From assembly GCA_024684055.1 (NCBI GenBank), contig JAIKXN010000023.1, positions 53,366 through 117,365 of the forward strand: a stretch of DNA of 64,000 nt, read 5' to 3'. Positions 63,668 through 64,000 of this stretch are shown in pieces. The notes under the pieces are model-generated. The model saw nothing but the letters and a program-made list of their open reading frames with translations, searched no databases and was not told the DNA's origin. Numbering within the stretch: position 1 is the stretch's first letter; the number at the start of each line of letters is the position of its first letter. The translations under genes were made by a program, and so were the position numbers. Source of the stretch: Lachnospiraceae bacterium. GTDB taxonomy: Bacteria > Bacillota > Clostridia > Lachnospirales > Lachnospiraceae.

Positions 63668-63713
63668 ACGTGCGGATAATCGTGAATTTTAGAGACAAAA
63701 GAACATTGAACTG

Positions 63714-63748
63714 AACGCTGTAGGATAATCTTACGGCGTTTTGATTTT
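63714..63748 (+). terminator. Intrinsic terminator after the broken gene
   Basis: An 11-bp stem (AACGCTGTAGG / CTTACGGCGTT, two wobble pairs) with a 5-nt loop, followed on the plus strand by TTGATTTT. It sits about 45 nt after the pseudogene. Confidence 0.65.
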
Positions 63749-63794
63749 GGGAATCTCCGGAAAAACAGAAATGCGGTTAATATATTTGAAAAAG

Positions 63795-63838
63795 TTGACA
63801 GCGTGTCAGGATGAGTGTATTATACTGACATGATGTCA
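63795..63838 (+). promoter_or_regulatory. TetR promoter with two TGACA-N3-TGTCA operators
   Basis: TTGACA (63795-63800), a 17-nt spacer and TATTAT (63818-63823). The sequence TGACAGCGTGTCA (63796-63808) overlaps the -35 box, and TGACATGATGTCA (63826-63838) covers the start of transcription; both are TGACA-N3-TGTCA dyads, 30 bp apart. This is what one expects for an autorepressed TetR-family gene. Confidence 0.8.
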
Positions 63839-63860
63839 GTATTATTGCAAGGAGGACCAT

Positions 63861-64000
63861 ATGCCCAAAATCTCTCCGGAAACAGCTGAAGCACATAGAG
63901 AAGAAATTGTTGACGCCTGCGAGAAACTCTATCAGACAATGAGCTTCAAGGAGATAACTCTGCAGGAGATCAGTAAAGTAACCTCGTTCTCCAGACCGAC
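63861..64000 (+). CDS. TetR-family regulator, 3' part outside window
   Basis: The first 46 codons are visible. The N-terminal helix and the start of the helix-turn-helix (EEIVDACEKLYQTMSFKEITLQEISKVTSFSRPT) are typical of TetR DNA-binding domains. The start codon follows GGAGG by five bases. Two identical-spacing dyads at the promoter (63796-63808 and 63826-63838) are the likely operators of this protein. Ligand and other target genes are not visible. Confidence 0.83.
   Translation, partial: MPKISPETAEAHREEIVDACEKLYQTMSFKEITLQEISKVTSFSRP

Overview
The window looks like a chromosomal segment of an anaerobic, plant-fibre-degrading Firmicute, most likely a Lachnospiraceae member close to Butyrivibrio. 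This is inferred from moderately low GC, strong AGGAGG ribosome sites, LplABC-type sugar transport, a membrane-anchored GH9 cellulase, an alpha-glucuronidase and several c-di-GMP proteins. No rRNA, tRNA, insertion sequence, phage gene or CRISPR array was seen.

Layout. 1-7807: housekeeping and signalling genes (PepD dipeptidase, a membrane S1-type protease, a two-gene SufCB Fe-S scaffold, a diguanylate cyclase, a small alarmone synthetase, a guanine-deaminase-like enzyme and a CPBP protease). 7828-24026: a glucuronate/glucuronoxylan locus. An LplABC-like importer with no own ATPase brings in oligosaccharides. GH67 alpha-glucuronidase and a SASA acetylesterase trim them. UxaC, a UxuB-like reductase, UxuA and a fused KDPG aldolase-KDG kinase carry glucuronate to pyruvate and glyceraldehyde-3-phosphate. 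A GntR/FCD regulator sits inside the locus, and a GntR-like palindrome overlaps the importer promoter.

24158-39998: a mixed region with a GGDEF-EAL protein whose GGDEF is degenerate, a self-regulated YhfC/GntR/DUF5808 operon, RfbB, a MerR-methyltransferase fusion, an aldo/keto reductase, an M29 aminopeptidase, PyrE, a GH25 lysozyme group and a release factor 2 gene lacking the classic programmed frameshift.

40012-61143: the most unusual part. A long co-directional run encodes a propeller/HD-GYP sensor, the GH9-CBM3 cellulase, an ECF sigma/anti-sigma-like pair, then a GldAFG-like ABC module (envelope protein, ATPase, permease) joined to a GGQQ-repeat membrane protein, MoxR ATPase, DUF58, BatA-like and double-VWA proteins. 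This resembles an envelope assembly or stress module in which MoxR-VWA proteins and an ABC-2 exporter act together, possibly tied to cellulase display. That function is inference.

61272-64000: a HAD phosphatase, an LMW phosphotyrosine phosphatase, a flavin-reductase-like protein, a broken DMP19/DUF4375-like gene, and the start of a TetR regulator whose promoter carries two copies of TGACA-N3-TGTCA.
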